Below are positions 10,700-21,318 of a DNA stretch of 64,000 bases, piece by piece. Source of the DNA: Hymenopus coronatus (taxonomy: Eukaryota; Arthropoda; Insecta; Mantodea; Hymenopodidae). Each line of letters begins with the position of its first letter. Positions within the stretch are counted from its first letter, which is position 1. Under the pieces are notes generated by a model. The model was not told where the DNA came from. It saw nothing but the letters and a program-made list of their open reading frames with translations, and made no database searches. A program made the position numbers and the translations under genes. The stretch lies in NCBI GenBank assembly GCA_030762935.1, contig CM060900.1:400797132-400861131 (forward strand), given 5' to 3'.

Positions 10700-12045
10700 A
10701 GAAGGGTGGAACACGCTAAGCAGAGTTCATTACTACAGTTAATATCTGAGAGTCAAGTAATGTACTGGATTATAATTGCTGTGGAGATAATAGAGTTCAG
10801 CGAGACTAAAGGAAATCCTTTTGTCCTTTACAGCGGGCATCAGTATTTGGTGGACTACATCAACAAAGTGAAACAACCTATGAACTTCATAAAGAACAAT
10901 TACAAGGAAAGACTATCAACTAAAGCCAACACAGTTTTACGCGAAGGAAGCCATATTTTTAGCCCGGATGAAGCTGCAAAACAAGTGCGAAAACATTTGT
11001 TACCGCCAAAAAAGAGTGGAAGAGAAACTAACACTAGAATTTCAAGTATTTACGGTGGAGATTTGGTCAGCTAGTCAATCCGGGTTACGTTACCATCACG
11101 CAGGAGTGTCAAACAATCGTTGCATAGCATCAGGCGAAAAAATGAGACCTAAAAACCTATTTGGAAAGCATAATACCTCAGGAAAGTTGCTGGCTTATGA
11201 GCCATAGTAACACATTTTTATTTGAAGATGAAATAGGGGTCCGAATTACAGAATATTGGAAAAGGGAAAATCTTATTAATCAGTCTGTGTTTCATTCTTT
11301 ATCGATGGAAATTTCCAGAGTTCGGGCAAGCAGTTTGGATAGGTATTTGTCATTCACGCCGATCTCGGAAGTTCCTGGAAGGAAACAAACACTCTTCAGA
11401 CTGTCTACTGTTTGCTACTAAACAAAAAACAAGAAACGTGATCGTTTTTCTCAAAGACATTAAAACCAACATGCCTGGATGGAACCCAGCAACTTTCATG
11501 ATGAGCTTCAAAATCCCTACTGACCAGTCAGTCAGAAGTTTGTTTCCTGAGACAGAGATTTTAGATTACAATTATAAATTTAATCAACATTTGTGGATAA
11601 AAGTACAATACTGCGGCCTTGTTCCTCCCTACAGGGAAACAGAAGAAATACGCTGCCATATAAGAATGTGTTCGGCTCTAGCGCACCTTCCTCAGGTAAT
11701 GTTGGGGGTGCATGCAGGAGAGCACGCCTGAGATCCAAAAAGAAATGTGGAAGGCGCCACCGTACCAATAACACCTCAGAAGGGTGGAATCAAAGGATAA
11801 ACAGATTAATTTCAAGAGTTTGTCCTAATGTTTATTCTCTAGTAAACAATCTTCAAGAAGACAGAGACTGTGGCCACCAGTTTGACCGATTACTCTTAAA
11901 TATCGATGGGAAAAGGCTACTACAGGACGACGTCACAAGTTGGCAGATATATCGTGTAGATATTGTAAATAAGTTTAATATTCAGTTAAAGCACAAACAG
12001 CAAAAACGAATGGTGTTCCCTGGAAACGACACAAAGCCGGCTTAA
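10700..12045 (+). pseudogene. FLYWCH zinc finger plus MULE-type transposase, decayed
   Basis: Plus-strand remnant of a FLYWCH-MULE protein, a Mutator-superfamily transposase type common in arthropods. The first frame (10706-11074) has TKGNPFVLYSGHQYLVDYI followed by KERLSTKANTVLREGSH, a FLYWCH finger. Its two Cys and one of its His ligand positions are not conserved (SHIFSPDE where the family has a HNH). After frameshifts, 11410-11731 reads RFFLKDI/IKTNMPGWNPATFMM, SVRSLFPETE, FNQHLWIKVQYCGL and IRMCSALAHLP. This is the family's order (W.P..F..DF..A ... FPxxE ... CxFHFxQxLWRKVQxxGL ... IRMxxALAFxP), with the CxxH motif reduced to YNYKFNQ. The next frame (11593-12045) ends with RTNNTSEGWNQRI and CPNVYSLVNNLQ, the RTNNxxEGWH block. 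At least three frameshifts. A domesticated gene is unlikely given this decay. Confidence 0.85.
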
Positions 12046-12685
12046 TTTCCCTCACAATTTGTATATAAAAGCTTAATTCAAGTCCTCAGAACCTGTAGCA
12101 ATATTGTGTACCACTCCAGTAGGTCAAACTGACACCCTACTTTACCCTTAAGCAAAAAGGCAATTTGATATTACTTTATGACACCGTAATATGAAATTTA
12201 TCTATCAATAAATAGCTGCCATAGATTTCTGAATATTTGCATGTTTTATTCCTTCAATGATAAACATATACACAGAAGAGGAAAATGCGTTTTATACCAT
12301 TTGGAAGCAACTGGCAAAATTTTATGGTGTATATAAATGCATATATTAGAGATTAGCAAAATTTTCACTTTTATGTGCGTATGGGTGCACTTTTTTCTCT
12401 ATTTAATGTTAAAATATTAGCTTTAATCCGATAAAATGATAAGTTTCTGCTTTATTGTCACGTTTTTGCAAACAAAGATAATTTTGCTTCCATAGAAAGC
12501 CAACATTCCTATGTATATGAAATATTCGCCTTTTCGCACAAAAGTGACGATGCCGAGTGAGATTCTGCAGTTTTAAATCTCATTTAAATGCCAGTTAGTC
12601 GCTGTAAGGTAGTCTTTTGACTCCATATTAGTTGACTGCCACAGTAGCTTTTAGTCGCTATGTCAGGATCTACAAGTAAGAGTAG
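12046..12685. other. No recognisable gene
   Basis: AT-rich, nothing recognised. Confidence 0.4.
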
Positions 12686-12689
12686 GTGT

Positions 12690-13030
12690 CCCTGCCACCG
12701 AGTGGCCCTCGAAATGGGGGCAGAACACCGAAGTAGGCCACAGTGGCCCTTTTAGCTTCTAACGTGACTCTTGGGAGGCAGAGATGAGGGGATTATCCGA
12801 AAGGTGGCCAGGTATGGCAACAATATACGAAAGTAGTTCCAGATAGATCGCATTTGGACTTCACCAGCCCTGCCCATAAACTCCGAGATCCCTGGGGATA
12901 CTCCCCGAAAGTGGGTTATCCTTCCACGGACCAACCAAAACCAGGGAAATACCCTTCCAAAGCAAATACCAATCACCCAGGAGCACCATGCCGAATGTGT
13001 CGCCTGGTCCTACAGCCCTAAACCAAACGT
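12690..13030 (-). mobile_element. SINE-B copy 1 (headless)
   Basis: On the minus strand, GTAGGACCAGGCGACACATTC and the following block match the body of the SINE-B copies at 47.7 and 54.6 kb. The tRNA-like head is missing; the copy stops beside the TATG repeat. Confidence 0.65.
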
Positions 13031-13051
13031 TAGGAAATTGACGGGAAATTC

Positions 13052-13389
13052 GTGTGTGTATGTATGTATGTATGTATGTATGTATGTATGTATGTATGTA
13101 TGTATGTATGTATGTATGTATGTATGTATGTATGTATGTATGTATGTATGTATGTGTGTATGTATGTATGTATGTATGTATGTATGTATGTGTGTATGTG
13201 TGTATGTGTGTGTATGTGTGTATGTGTGTATGTGTGTATGTATGTATGTGTGTATGTATGTATGTATGTATGTATGTATGTATGTATGTGTGTATGTGTG
13301 TGTGTATGTGTGTATGTATGTGTGTGTATGTGTGTATGTATGTGTGTATGTATGTGTGTATGTATGTGTGTATGTATGTATGTATGTAT
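13052..13389. repeat. Long TATG/TGTG microsatellite
   Basis: About 340 bp of (TATG)n, near-pure up to about 13190 and then interspersed with TGTG units. All six reading frames are open through it, which gives long fake Tyr/Val/Met/Cys and His/Thr/Ile proteins. It sits just downstream (minus strand) of the reverse transcriptase at 13632-15490, so it may descend from a simple-repeat 3' tail. Confidence 0.98.
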
Positions 13390-13631
13390 TTCTCTGCAAG
13401 TGGGTATCACCCGGTGGCAGAGTTATATATGTATACAAGATATATAAACAATAAATCACAGCTGCCAGTTTATGGCTTTGTAAGCTAGATATAATAGTTA
13501 TTTACAACAAATATGAATACATTAATTTTTCTCTCAAATCAGATTAATTAATTTCATAATTAGAATCACCAACCAATTTAACATTTGTATTTACAACAAT
13601 TTAAATCACAAGCATTTCATTTAAGATATAT
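13390..13631 (-). other. Probable 3' untranslated region of the reverse transcriptase element
   Basis: Lies between the stop codon of the reverse transcriptase and the TATG repeat on the minus strand. No separate feature is recognisable; assignment by position only. Confidence 0.4.
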
Positions 13632-15490
13632 TTACAAAACTTTTCCAACATTAATATCAAGATTTTCCCTAAATTTCTTCAGAGACAGGGGACAACCCCG
13701 AAAGGCTGCTCCAGGCAATTCATTCCGGTCTTTTATGGTTCTATTAACAAAGGAGAACTTTCCCACGTCAGTTCTGTATCTTATACCTTTAATTTTGAAC
13801 GAATGATCGTTTCGTGCATAGTAAGTTGGGTTTTCCAGTTTGTCAGTAACGTCCTTCCATGCGTTTAAGCCAGCGTAAGCTTTAAATAAAGCGCACAATC
13901 TCTGTTTCTCACGCCTAACTTTCAACGGCTCCCATTTTATCTCCTCAGCGTTTGTAGGCCCAAAATATTTACCCCTTTTTATGAATGTTAAAGCCCTTCT
14001 CTGGATCTTTTCTAACGAATCAATTTGATTTACTCTATACGGGTCCCCACAAGTTTCTCCAAATTCCATGACCGGCCGCACTAAGGACTTGTACGCGATT
14101 TCCCTGGACTTTGCACTCCCCTTTTTGAAAATCCTCATTAGGAAGTGCAGTATTTTCCACGCTTTCTTAGATACAGAATTTACCTGCACGTCCCATCCAG
14201 CGTTACTCGCCAAGTAAACTCCCAAGTATTTGTAGCTGTCCACCTGTGGAATTTTTCCCCACCCATGTGATAGTTTTGCAGAGTTTTTTTCCCTAGATCT
14301 ATTAAATGCAATTGACTTACTTTTGCCAGCGTTAATTTTCATTTTACTTGCAGCAGCCCAATCACTCAATTCATTTAAATCACCCTGAAGAACAGTCTCA
14401 TCTTCAACATTTCTAGTTTTATTGTAAATAATGCAATCGTCTGCAAACGATCTTATCTGGCATTTTATATTAACAGTTATGTCATTTACAAAAATAAGAA
14501 AAAGTAACGGCCCCAGTACTGAGCCTTGGGGTACGCCCGAGCTTACCATACCCCTCTCAGATAGCTCCTTGCCTACTTTTACCCTTTGCGATCTTCCTTC
14601 CAAAAATGTTTTAACCCATAGAACTACACGTTTGTCAATTCCTGTAGCAGTTAGCTTCTGGATAAGTAAATTATATGATATAACATCAAAAGCTTTGGAA
14701 AAATCTATCACCACTGCATCTGTTCTTCCCCCTGCATCCACCTCCTCTGCTAAATCTTGAAATAATGACGTTATCTGGCTCTCACACGAGTATCCAGCTC
14801 TAAACCCATGTTGCGCTTTATTTAACCACTTTTTTGTTTTCTAATTCCTCCCGTATATTATCCACAATTAAATGTTCCATCAATTTGCACACTACTGAAG
14901 TTAGGCTGACTGGTCGATAATTATTTAATTCTGTTTTATTTCCCCCTTTATGAATTGGAACTACAATCGCGGTTTTCCAGTCTTCCGGTAAGGCACAGTT
15001 ATTTATTGACATATTAAATAAAAGCATTAGGTACGGAATCATGGATTCCCCTCCAATTTTTAGTATTTCGGTCGGTATATTATCAGGCCCCCTCGACTTT
15101 CGATTTTGCAACATTCTGATCCTTCTGCGCAATTTGGATGCCATTATTTGAAAAGCGGATTTTCCACTATCCATTATTTCCAGTTTATAATTATAATCCG
15201 CTTTGTTAAAAACAGACACAAAATGTGAATTTAATGCGTTCGCGTTTCCCTTATCGTTCAATATGGCAATTCCATTTTCCTTAAGTTCTGGTATGCCTAG
15301 TTTATTTCCCCTGCGTCTACTTACATAATTGTAAAAAGATTTCCAACTATTATTGGTCTCGCCAAGAATTTGTTCTAAGAACCGCTCCTGGGCTTGCAAC
15401 GTTTCGTCTTTCAATTGTTTAACTAATGTTTTATATCTGTTAAAATGCCAATCTGACTTCTTCCGTTTATGAAGAGGACCCACTCCAGAA
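13632..15490 (-). pseudogene. Non-LTR retrotransposon reverse transcriptase (Jockey/CR1-like), 5'-truncated, one frameshift
   Basis: The best-preserved coding region in the window. It encodes the reverse transcriptase that copies a LINE RNA at the target site. The first frame (15483-14818, 221 codons) has a lead segment ending NKLGIPELKENG and the fingers motifs GPDNIPTEILK and PIHKGGNKTELNNYRPVSL. The second (14741-13632, 369 codons) has VIDFSKAFD, GVPQGSVLGPLLFLIFVND and the active site FADD, with F in place of the usual Y. It continues with KSIAFNR, YKYLGVYL and a C-terminal part with SLEKIQRRALTFIKR and WNxLP-like RNELPGAAF. Between the two frames the expected QHGFRAGYSCESQ block is present at 14820-14760 in the second frame, so one indel, probably in the run of six A near 14830, joins them. 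No endonuclease domain lies upstream, so the copy is 5'-truncated near 15490, as is usual for LINEs. The catalytic residues are intact, so it is relatively young. Confidence 0.93.
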
Positions 15491-16540
15491 TTCGCCTACT
15501 GACCCAGGTAAACTACTAAAAGCACATGGTTAGAGTCCAGACAATTAGTTGCGGATAGTAGTATTTTTCACATCTTGCTTTGGGTCCATCACAATTCTAG
15601 CCTGCAAATTTCGCTGTAGTCCACACTGAACGCGAAAACTCTTTCTTTAGACAGCTTTAACTGGTAAAAAGAGCATGAAGCGGACCTTTACAACCTAGAT
15701 ATTTTACACACCCTTGTTGGGTTCCGCGATGTATTAGTGAAGCAATCCCTACTTTAATACACTCGCTACCCCTATCGTTACAAAACCACCCCTCTCTTTA
15801 CCCTAACATGCCATAGTTGAAGTTTACAGCTGGGGTTGTTATAAGAGCCTTTATGAAAATGAGGCGTGAAAAATGTGAATTGGCAACTGCTGTTCCGCCA
15901 TTCACTTCAAGAGGGTATTTAACAAGCTTCGTGGAGTGACGCTGCTTTGTACTTATACCAAACATGTAAAACGAGAATTCTTAAGTCAACATTTACCAGA
16001 CACTTTGAGCCAAGCACTCTTTTCCAGAAGAGCTTTCCATTTCAGCATTTTCTGTGCACCAATTAAGCTTAATTATGATAAAATTAGCAATGGTTTTAGG
16101 TTTTTATGTAATTGAGTGCACACAAACTTACGATACTGGAAACAGTGGTTTATGTTGGTAAGGGAATGTAAACAAACACTTATCTAGCCCTTAATCTGCA
16201 TTTATAATTTACCGTTTAGCCAACAGGTAGTTCAAGCTTATGAATTGCTCATTTACATCATGTTTTGAGGGGCCCGGAGGCCTATCTAAGCTTGATGCAG
16301 CGTGATATTGGGGAGAATGGCGGTCAGCACAGGTGTGATGTCACAGTTTCGTTCGTTTAAGGCCAAAGAAAATAATATGTGGAATTTTATGCATATTTAG
16401 ATTGGGTTGACTTCAATCCGTCAGAATCAAATACTGTCATCACATACCAACAATATAATACGCTACATTTGTCTAAAATTTTTGCGACCCTAAAAACTAC
16501 ATTTGTATAAAAGTACTAGTGCCTTTCCAAATACCCATCG
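15491..16540. other. No recognisable gene
   Basis: No protein similarity noticed and no continuation of the retrotransposon upstream of its truncation point. Confidence 0.4.
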
Positions 16541-16544
16541 AACA

Positions 16545-17045
16545 TGTCACCACGGAAACGTGCGGGACTGAAATTCGCGAGATCCTGGGTTTAATTCCTG
16601 GTGCCGGCCCCTCTGAACAACGGTTTTTCATGGTTTTTCTTGGTAGGTAGTTAGATAGGTTGGCAGGTAGGTTTGGGTGGTTTCTCTTTAACCATCAATT
16701 TTCTTTATTTTATTTCCTATCCTTTCGCTATACCATTTATGTTTTAGGCAGGCTTAGGGACTGTGCAGTGTCAGTCGGTGACGGACAGAAGGTTCGCTGG
16801 TAAATTCTTCTCGGCTCTACCAGATAACAGCCTTCTTCGAGCAGTTTCAGGTGTTTCGAGCTCACCCCAATTCCGTAAAAGGGAAGCCTTCTCTGACCAG
16901 CCCGCTGATGTGACCGGGTTCACAAGTTTGTAATCGTTATGCGACTTCTACGCATTTCTGTCGATCGGCCTCTCCTGAGGCCAATAGTCTCTTGTGTTAC
17001 GTTCACCTTAACCTTTTCTTCTGGAAATGGTAAGCAAGAAATATC
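16545..17045 (+). mobile_element. SINE-A copy 3
   Basis: Head: CACCACGGAAACGTGCGGGA and GGGTTTAATTCCTGG (B box). Body: GACGGACAGAAGGTTCG, TTCTTCTCGGCTCTACCAGA and CTCCTGAGGCC match SINE-A. The segment has local expansions of TAGGTAGG not seen in the other copies. Confidence 0.75.
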
Positions 17046-17415
17046 CGCGTTGGCTTGAGACATGAGGTGTCTCCTCCGTTTTCTCTTGATTTATAATTTC
17101 CAGATACTCATGCCAATTACAATGGAAACCATTATTTATTGAAAATTCTCATTTTTTATCTTAAGGTTAACACATAGGAATACATTGTAGTGTTTTTAGT
17201 TGTTAGATATTAGGAAGCTATACCCAGTGTTTCGTCAGGGTAGATATACTATTTTAACATTGGGGAATGAATCACTGCATCACATCCAACCTTGCATAAC
17301 AAAGAAAAATAATTCATTCCAAATAACATTCTAACTGAATAAATTCCTGATGGATGCTCATAATAATTCTAACTACTTCTGATGTCTATATAGAGAGCTT
17401 TTATCAACCCTTGAT
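17046..17415. other. No recognisable gene
   Basis: AT-rich, nothing recognised. Confidence 0.4.
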
Positions 17416-17417
17416 CA

Positions 17418-17605
17418 TAGACAGGGGAGCCGAGGCCGTTAAGTCACCGGATCGTGAACGGGAGGTTCCCTTTCAAACCCCGCCAGGATCGTGATCCTGG
17501 AACATTTCTTCTCCCAATTACAATTTCATTTCATGTACCAACAGAGTGCTACGCTTGCGGTGTCGTTTAGAGGCGTTAAACACTGCTAAATTGTACAAAG
17601 AACTG
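17418..17605 (+). mobile_element. SINE-F copy 1 (short, tRNA-derived)
   Basis: Head GAGCCGAGGCCGTTAAGTCACC and B-box TTCAAACCCCGCC; body TTCTCCCAATTACAATTTC; ends GGCGTTAAACACTGCTAAA. The ending resembles that of SINE-C. Confidence 0.65.
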
Positions 17606-17839
17606 AATAAAATATAAATATTGTTTTCTTCAGTTCGCTTGCTCAAATCAAAATGTACCATTCTATGTTTCATCCCCGGATGCACCATTTTGGACTAGTT
17701 TTTATAAATTCTTTCTAATTAAATTATTTGGCTCTTTGAAAATTCTGTATAACGCCATTTCATACTCATACGGCGCTACAGCTGGTGAACATTCAAAATA
17801 CATTAGCAATTTGGGAAGAAAACGTTCCAGACCTAAGTT

Positions 17840-17990
17840 TAGGCAATACTCTCAGCTTTTTCGGCTATGACGACTAAAGTAAGCCTGCTAAACCCACAAT
17901 CAGAGAGGACGGTTCTGGCGGGGTTTGAAACGTGTAGGTCGCCAGTCGGTGCCTTAACGACCGCACGGCCACCGGTATATTTTGTTTTAT
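17840..17990 (-). mobile_element. SINE-F copy 2 (inverted relative to copy 1)
   Basis: Minus-strand reading GTGGCCGTGCGGTCGTTAAGG ... TTTCAAACCCCGCCAG matches the head of the copy 240 bp to the left. Confidence 0.65.
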
Positions 17991-18177
17991 TGAATGACCA
18001 GCAGCTTTTGTCGCACTTCAGGTTTGTTACACTGTCGGCATATTTTCCTTGAAGGCCTACCAAACTTGTACATTAGTATTTATTTTTATTTTAAAATTTA
18101 TTTCTTATTTCACCTTATCTCCTCCAGACATTCATTGTATTGAAAGACAAACATATTTTGTTAATCGTGTATGAATA

Positions 18178-18480
18178 ACAGGTGGCACACCTGCCCCTTA
18201 TTTGCAGGCATCACTTCATGCGTTAAAAAGGTTGCAGAATTCAACGGGGTTATTTCAAGTTAAAACCTATCAAAGGGAAACTGTGTGACAGATTTCGTTT
18301 TACCCCTCTTGCTTATGAGAGGTCTCGCTCATTGATAGGGGTAAAACGAAGGTCGCTCATACCAGTTCCCCATTGACCAATTTTAACTTAATATAATAGT
18401 CCCGTTTAGTTCTACAAGTCTATTAACGCAAGAAGCGATATTCTGCGTAACGTCAAATACAGGGCAGTTGAGCCACTTGG
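18178..18480. mobile_element. Foldback TIR element, copy 1
   Basis: Almost the whole ~300 bp is two arms of an imperfect inverted repeat. Termini are CAGGTGGCACACCTG on the left and CAGTTGAGCCACTTGG on the right. Inner landmarks are GCGTTAAAAAGGTTGCAGAA, mirrored by a diverged CTATTAACGC arm, and a central GTTTTACCCC...GGGGTAAAAC. Same family as 56406-56718. No coding capacity. Confidence 0.75.
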
Positions 18481-18599
18481 GATGCACACACGCAATTATG
18501 CACATTTGTTTTCTTTACTTGGCTAGTAAGAAAATGAAGTACAATAAAAACCATTACATTCTATAGGGTATATAACAGAGGAGGATTCCTTGCACACTA

Positions 18600-19070
18600 C
18601 GACCTATTTGCGATTTTGCGGCTGGCACCTCACCTCAGGAGAAAGGGAAGTACTGAAGGAACCACAGGAGCCAAACGTTTGGAGGCAGACAGGCCACATA
18701 GATGCGCGGAAGTCCTAACAGTTCCTGACTCGAAGATAGGTTCCACCGCAGATACTGCCCAGAAGGAGATCAACGACCCGTCAACCAAGCAGTCTGCTAT
18801 TGTACATAGGAAATACTTAAGCAAGCATTGACGCCAATTTCTGACATCCCTATGCAACACGAGAAACATGAAAATTAAACACAATGAAGGGGAAACGGCA
18901 CAAAGGAAATCTTGGTAGATGATGAAGCATCCCAGTTTTCCCTTATAAACCGGGGAAAACCACAAAAAACTCATGGCCAGATCGGCCCGTTGACGGAAAT
19001 CGAACTCGAAACCTCCCATATGCCATCTTCGCGTTACCACGGAACATGTCGCTCGGTTTTTTATCATCAT
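18600..19070 (-). mobile_element. SINE-A copy 4
   Basis: Minus-strand copy. Head near 19060-19000: CCGTGGTAACGCGAAGATGG and GGTTTCGAGTTCGATTTCC (B box). Body has GGTTTTCCCCGGTTTAT and, at the far end, GACTTCCGCGCATCTATGTGG, the equivalent of the AACTCTGCACGTCTCTGTCGG block. Confidence 0.75.
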
Positions 19071-19371
19071 TTTAGTTCATGTGTTCAATAATTACAACAT
19101 TTTACGGTGGTGATTCTATCTTCTTTCAACTATCTTAAACCCCGTCTATTGAAGTGTTCATCTTATCAAAACATGTTAATAAAAATTATCCTTAATTTCA
19201 CTATTTCAGATAGGAAAGCAATAACAAAGTTTTATTTGAATTCTATGCCAAGTATCGTACTGCGCTAAAATACTGTTCCAATTATGTTTAGTAGGAAATG
19301 ATTGAGATTAAGAAAAACAAACTTCCGCAAATGTGATAGACAATAAAATCAGAGAAAACCGTTAAAATAGA

Positions 19372-19640
19372 AAGGGTGGGGGGGGACCGTGTCGTGATAA
19401 AATCAACGTTCACTTATAATTTGTTCTCATTGGACAGTAATCCCGGGCTCGATCCCAGACGACTACATGAGGGAATTGTGATGGACAAGGCGGCGCAGGT
19501 GCGGGTTTTTTCCGGGTTCTCGGTTTCCCCGCCATTGCATTCCACCGGTGCTTCATCTTCACTCAGTATATCTCCATGTCATCGTCTGCGGTGCCATGTG
19601 TTATAAAAGTGGGAGTTAAACACTATAAAAAGTGGAAAGT
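19372..19640 (+). mobile_element. SINE-C copy 1
   Basis: Tail and body shared by SINE-C copies: GTGATGGACAAGGCGGCGCAG, GGTTTTTTCCGGGTTCTCGG, TTCCACCGGTGCTTCATCTTC, TGTCATCGTCTGCGGTGCCAT and the end GTTAAACACTATAAA. The tRNA-like head is degraded but GGGCTCGATCCC (B box) is visible. Confidence 0.8.
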
Positions 19641-19789
19641 AAAAGTGTAAGTGGACCAATTAATTCAAGACATCTAGATGGATGAAATATTTGATAGGGT
19701 GAAACGCCTAAATCAATTTGCAGAATTAATGGAACCCTTCACTTAATTTGTGGCTTGCAGTTTGCCAGAAACTCGACCATTACGATCCT

Positions 19790-20035
19790 TCCTGGATGGG
19801 AAGGATGGGAAGGAGTGTGTGTGTTTGTGTGTATGATCCCCGAGGGGGTTCCACACTGCAGCCATTGGCTTATTGTACTTTGGACTCCAGAAGCATAGGA
19901 TGAAAATAATATCAACTGGCGGCCGATACCGGACGGCGGGTGAAGAGCTACCGTGGATGGTCTCTAGCCGATTCCGAGTAGTTCAACTCGACGCAGGGAA
20001 CGCTAGGAGCCAAACTTCCTGGGTCTAGAGATGAA
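19790..20035. other. Moderately GC-rich segment of unknown origin
   Basis: GC content is clearly above its surroundings; it starts with a short TG-rich stretch. GCCAAACTTCCTG is also found near 2558-2570, inside the hAT insertion. It abuts a reverse-transcriptase remnant, but I cannot assign it. Confidence 0.3.
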
Positions 20036-20039
20036 TTCC

Positions 20040-20456
20040 AACGCCATCCCGCCAAATGCTTGTGTTACCCTATTTTGAATATTGTGACTCTTTTTAATAA
20101 CCTAACTGAAAATTTGACTCTAAGACTTCAACCGGCGCAGAATACGTGTGTAAGCTTTGTATGCAATCTCCGTTAATTTGATCATATTACACCATCACTT
20201 AAAGCACTTAAATGGCTCCAGCTTAGGGATGGAAGAAAATTGCATTCTTTATCATTTCTCTATCAACTCCTTCATTCTCACATTCCAAACTATCTAAATG
20301 TTCGTTTCAAATATCTTTGACTGTCATACTCGAGAAACTCGTTCAGAACACTCTTTTCTTCTTGCTATATTTGCTCATCACACAACCTTCTATTCATCAT
20401 CATTTACAATAGATTTAGCTCGTCTTTGGAATTTCCTACCTGAAGACATAAGGAAC

Positions 20457-20510
<54 letters not shown>

Positions 20511-20513
20511 TAA
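20040..20513 (+). pseudogene. C-terminal remnant of a second non-LTR reverse transcriptase
   Basis: Broken plus-strand frames give the end of a LINE reverse transcriptase in the correct order. MLVLPYFEYCDSF corresponds to the LLPxLDYADxxY block, then come HITPSLKALKWLQLRDGRKL (family KLxWLPVRxRR), SLSFLYQLLHSHIPNYL and, in the open frame 20298-20513, TTFYSSSFTIDLARLWNFLP (family SFxVxAxRLWNxLP). A TAA microsatellite directly follows. Catalytic domain absent; not functional. A different lineage from the copy at 13.6-15.5 kb. Confidence 0.8.
20458..20507. repeat. (TAA)n microsatellite
   Basis: About 50 bp of pure TAA repeats at the end of the LINE remnant, read as poly-Ile in the open frame. 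Simple-repeat ends are common in some LINE lineages, but the element may continue beyond it. Confidence 0.95.
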
Positions 20514-20736
20514 GTGCTGGCAATGAATACGTACTTCAATTGTGAATATAATTGATATGCGTTTCAACCTACATGAATATTCCACTTAATTTTTTTCTCC
20601 TTTTTTTTTTTTTTCATTTCAGTATACTTGTTGCAACTTTTTAAATTTGTTTTTATTAAGTTATATAAAAACTGTATTTATTGTTCTTTATTCTTTGTAC
20701 CACTGCTGTATTGCGTTTAATGTATTGTCTAAAATG

Positions 20737-21318
20737 TTACACTTATGGTTACTTTTCAACATAATCACCGAAAAGATTGAGACATTTATCGTACCTGTGC
20801 ACAAGTTGTGCAATATCCGCTTCAAAAAATGTTGCCACCAATGATTTTAAATGCGCTTTGACGTTATTTTGAAGATATTTGTTGGTTTGAAAGTGCTGCC
20901 CTCCTAGCCACGTCTTCAGTCCAGGGAAAAGGTGAAAGTCGCTGGGTGTCAGGTCCGGACTGTACGGCGGATGATCGAAAACGTTCCATAGAAAATGTTC
21001 AAGGAGCCGATGGGTTGTGTCAGCAGTGTGTGGACGAGCGTTATCATGGATCAACACAATTCCTGAAGTCAGCATTCCTCTTCGTTTGTTTCGAATGACT
21101 CTCCGCAAACGTCGTAAAGAACGAAGATCTTCAAAACAACGTCAATGCTCATTTGAAATCATTGGCGGCAACATATTTTAAAACGGGTCTCAATCTTTTC
21201 GATGATTATATCGAAAAGTAACCATAAGTGTACAAAACTTTTAGTAACAAAATAATGGTTTTTTATGAACTTGTCTTTTATTTATAACCTATAGGAGGTT
21301 GAAAAAAAGCTGTCCTCG
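20737..21318 (-). mobile_element. Palindromic mariner derivative, copy 1 (left end truncated)
   Basis: A Tc1/mariner element whose two arms are both the 3' end of the transposase gene, facing each other. The minus-strand open frame 20749-21108 encodes the second half of the transposase (next entry). From about 21120 to 21318 the plus strand repeats the same 3' end: CGAAAAGTAACCATAAGTGT, then the mariner tail ending CTGTCCTCG before TA. The left terminus, ~110 bp, is missing. Same junction as copy 2 at 52930-53626, so both descend from one rearranged element. Confidence 0.85.
20749..21108 (-). pseudogene. Mariner transposase, C-terminal fragment
   Basis: A 119-codon uninterrupted frame with RRVIRNKRRGMLTSG, IHDNARPHTA and HPPYSPDLTPSDFHLFPGLK. 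The D of HDN and the D of PSD have 34 residues between them, the DD34D signature of mariner. The end is YDKCLNLFGDYVEK, the normal C-terminus. The N-terminal HTH domains and first catalytic Asp are absent, so the protein cannot be active. It lies inside the palindromic element. Confidence 0.9.

Noticed and set aside
13010..13488. Five long overlapping open frames on both strands (126-149 codons)
   Set aside because: They are translations of the TATG microsatellite, with Tyr-Val-Cys-Met or His-Thr-Tyr-Ile repeats; not genes.
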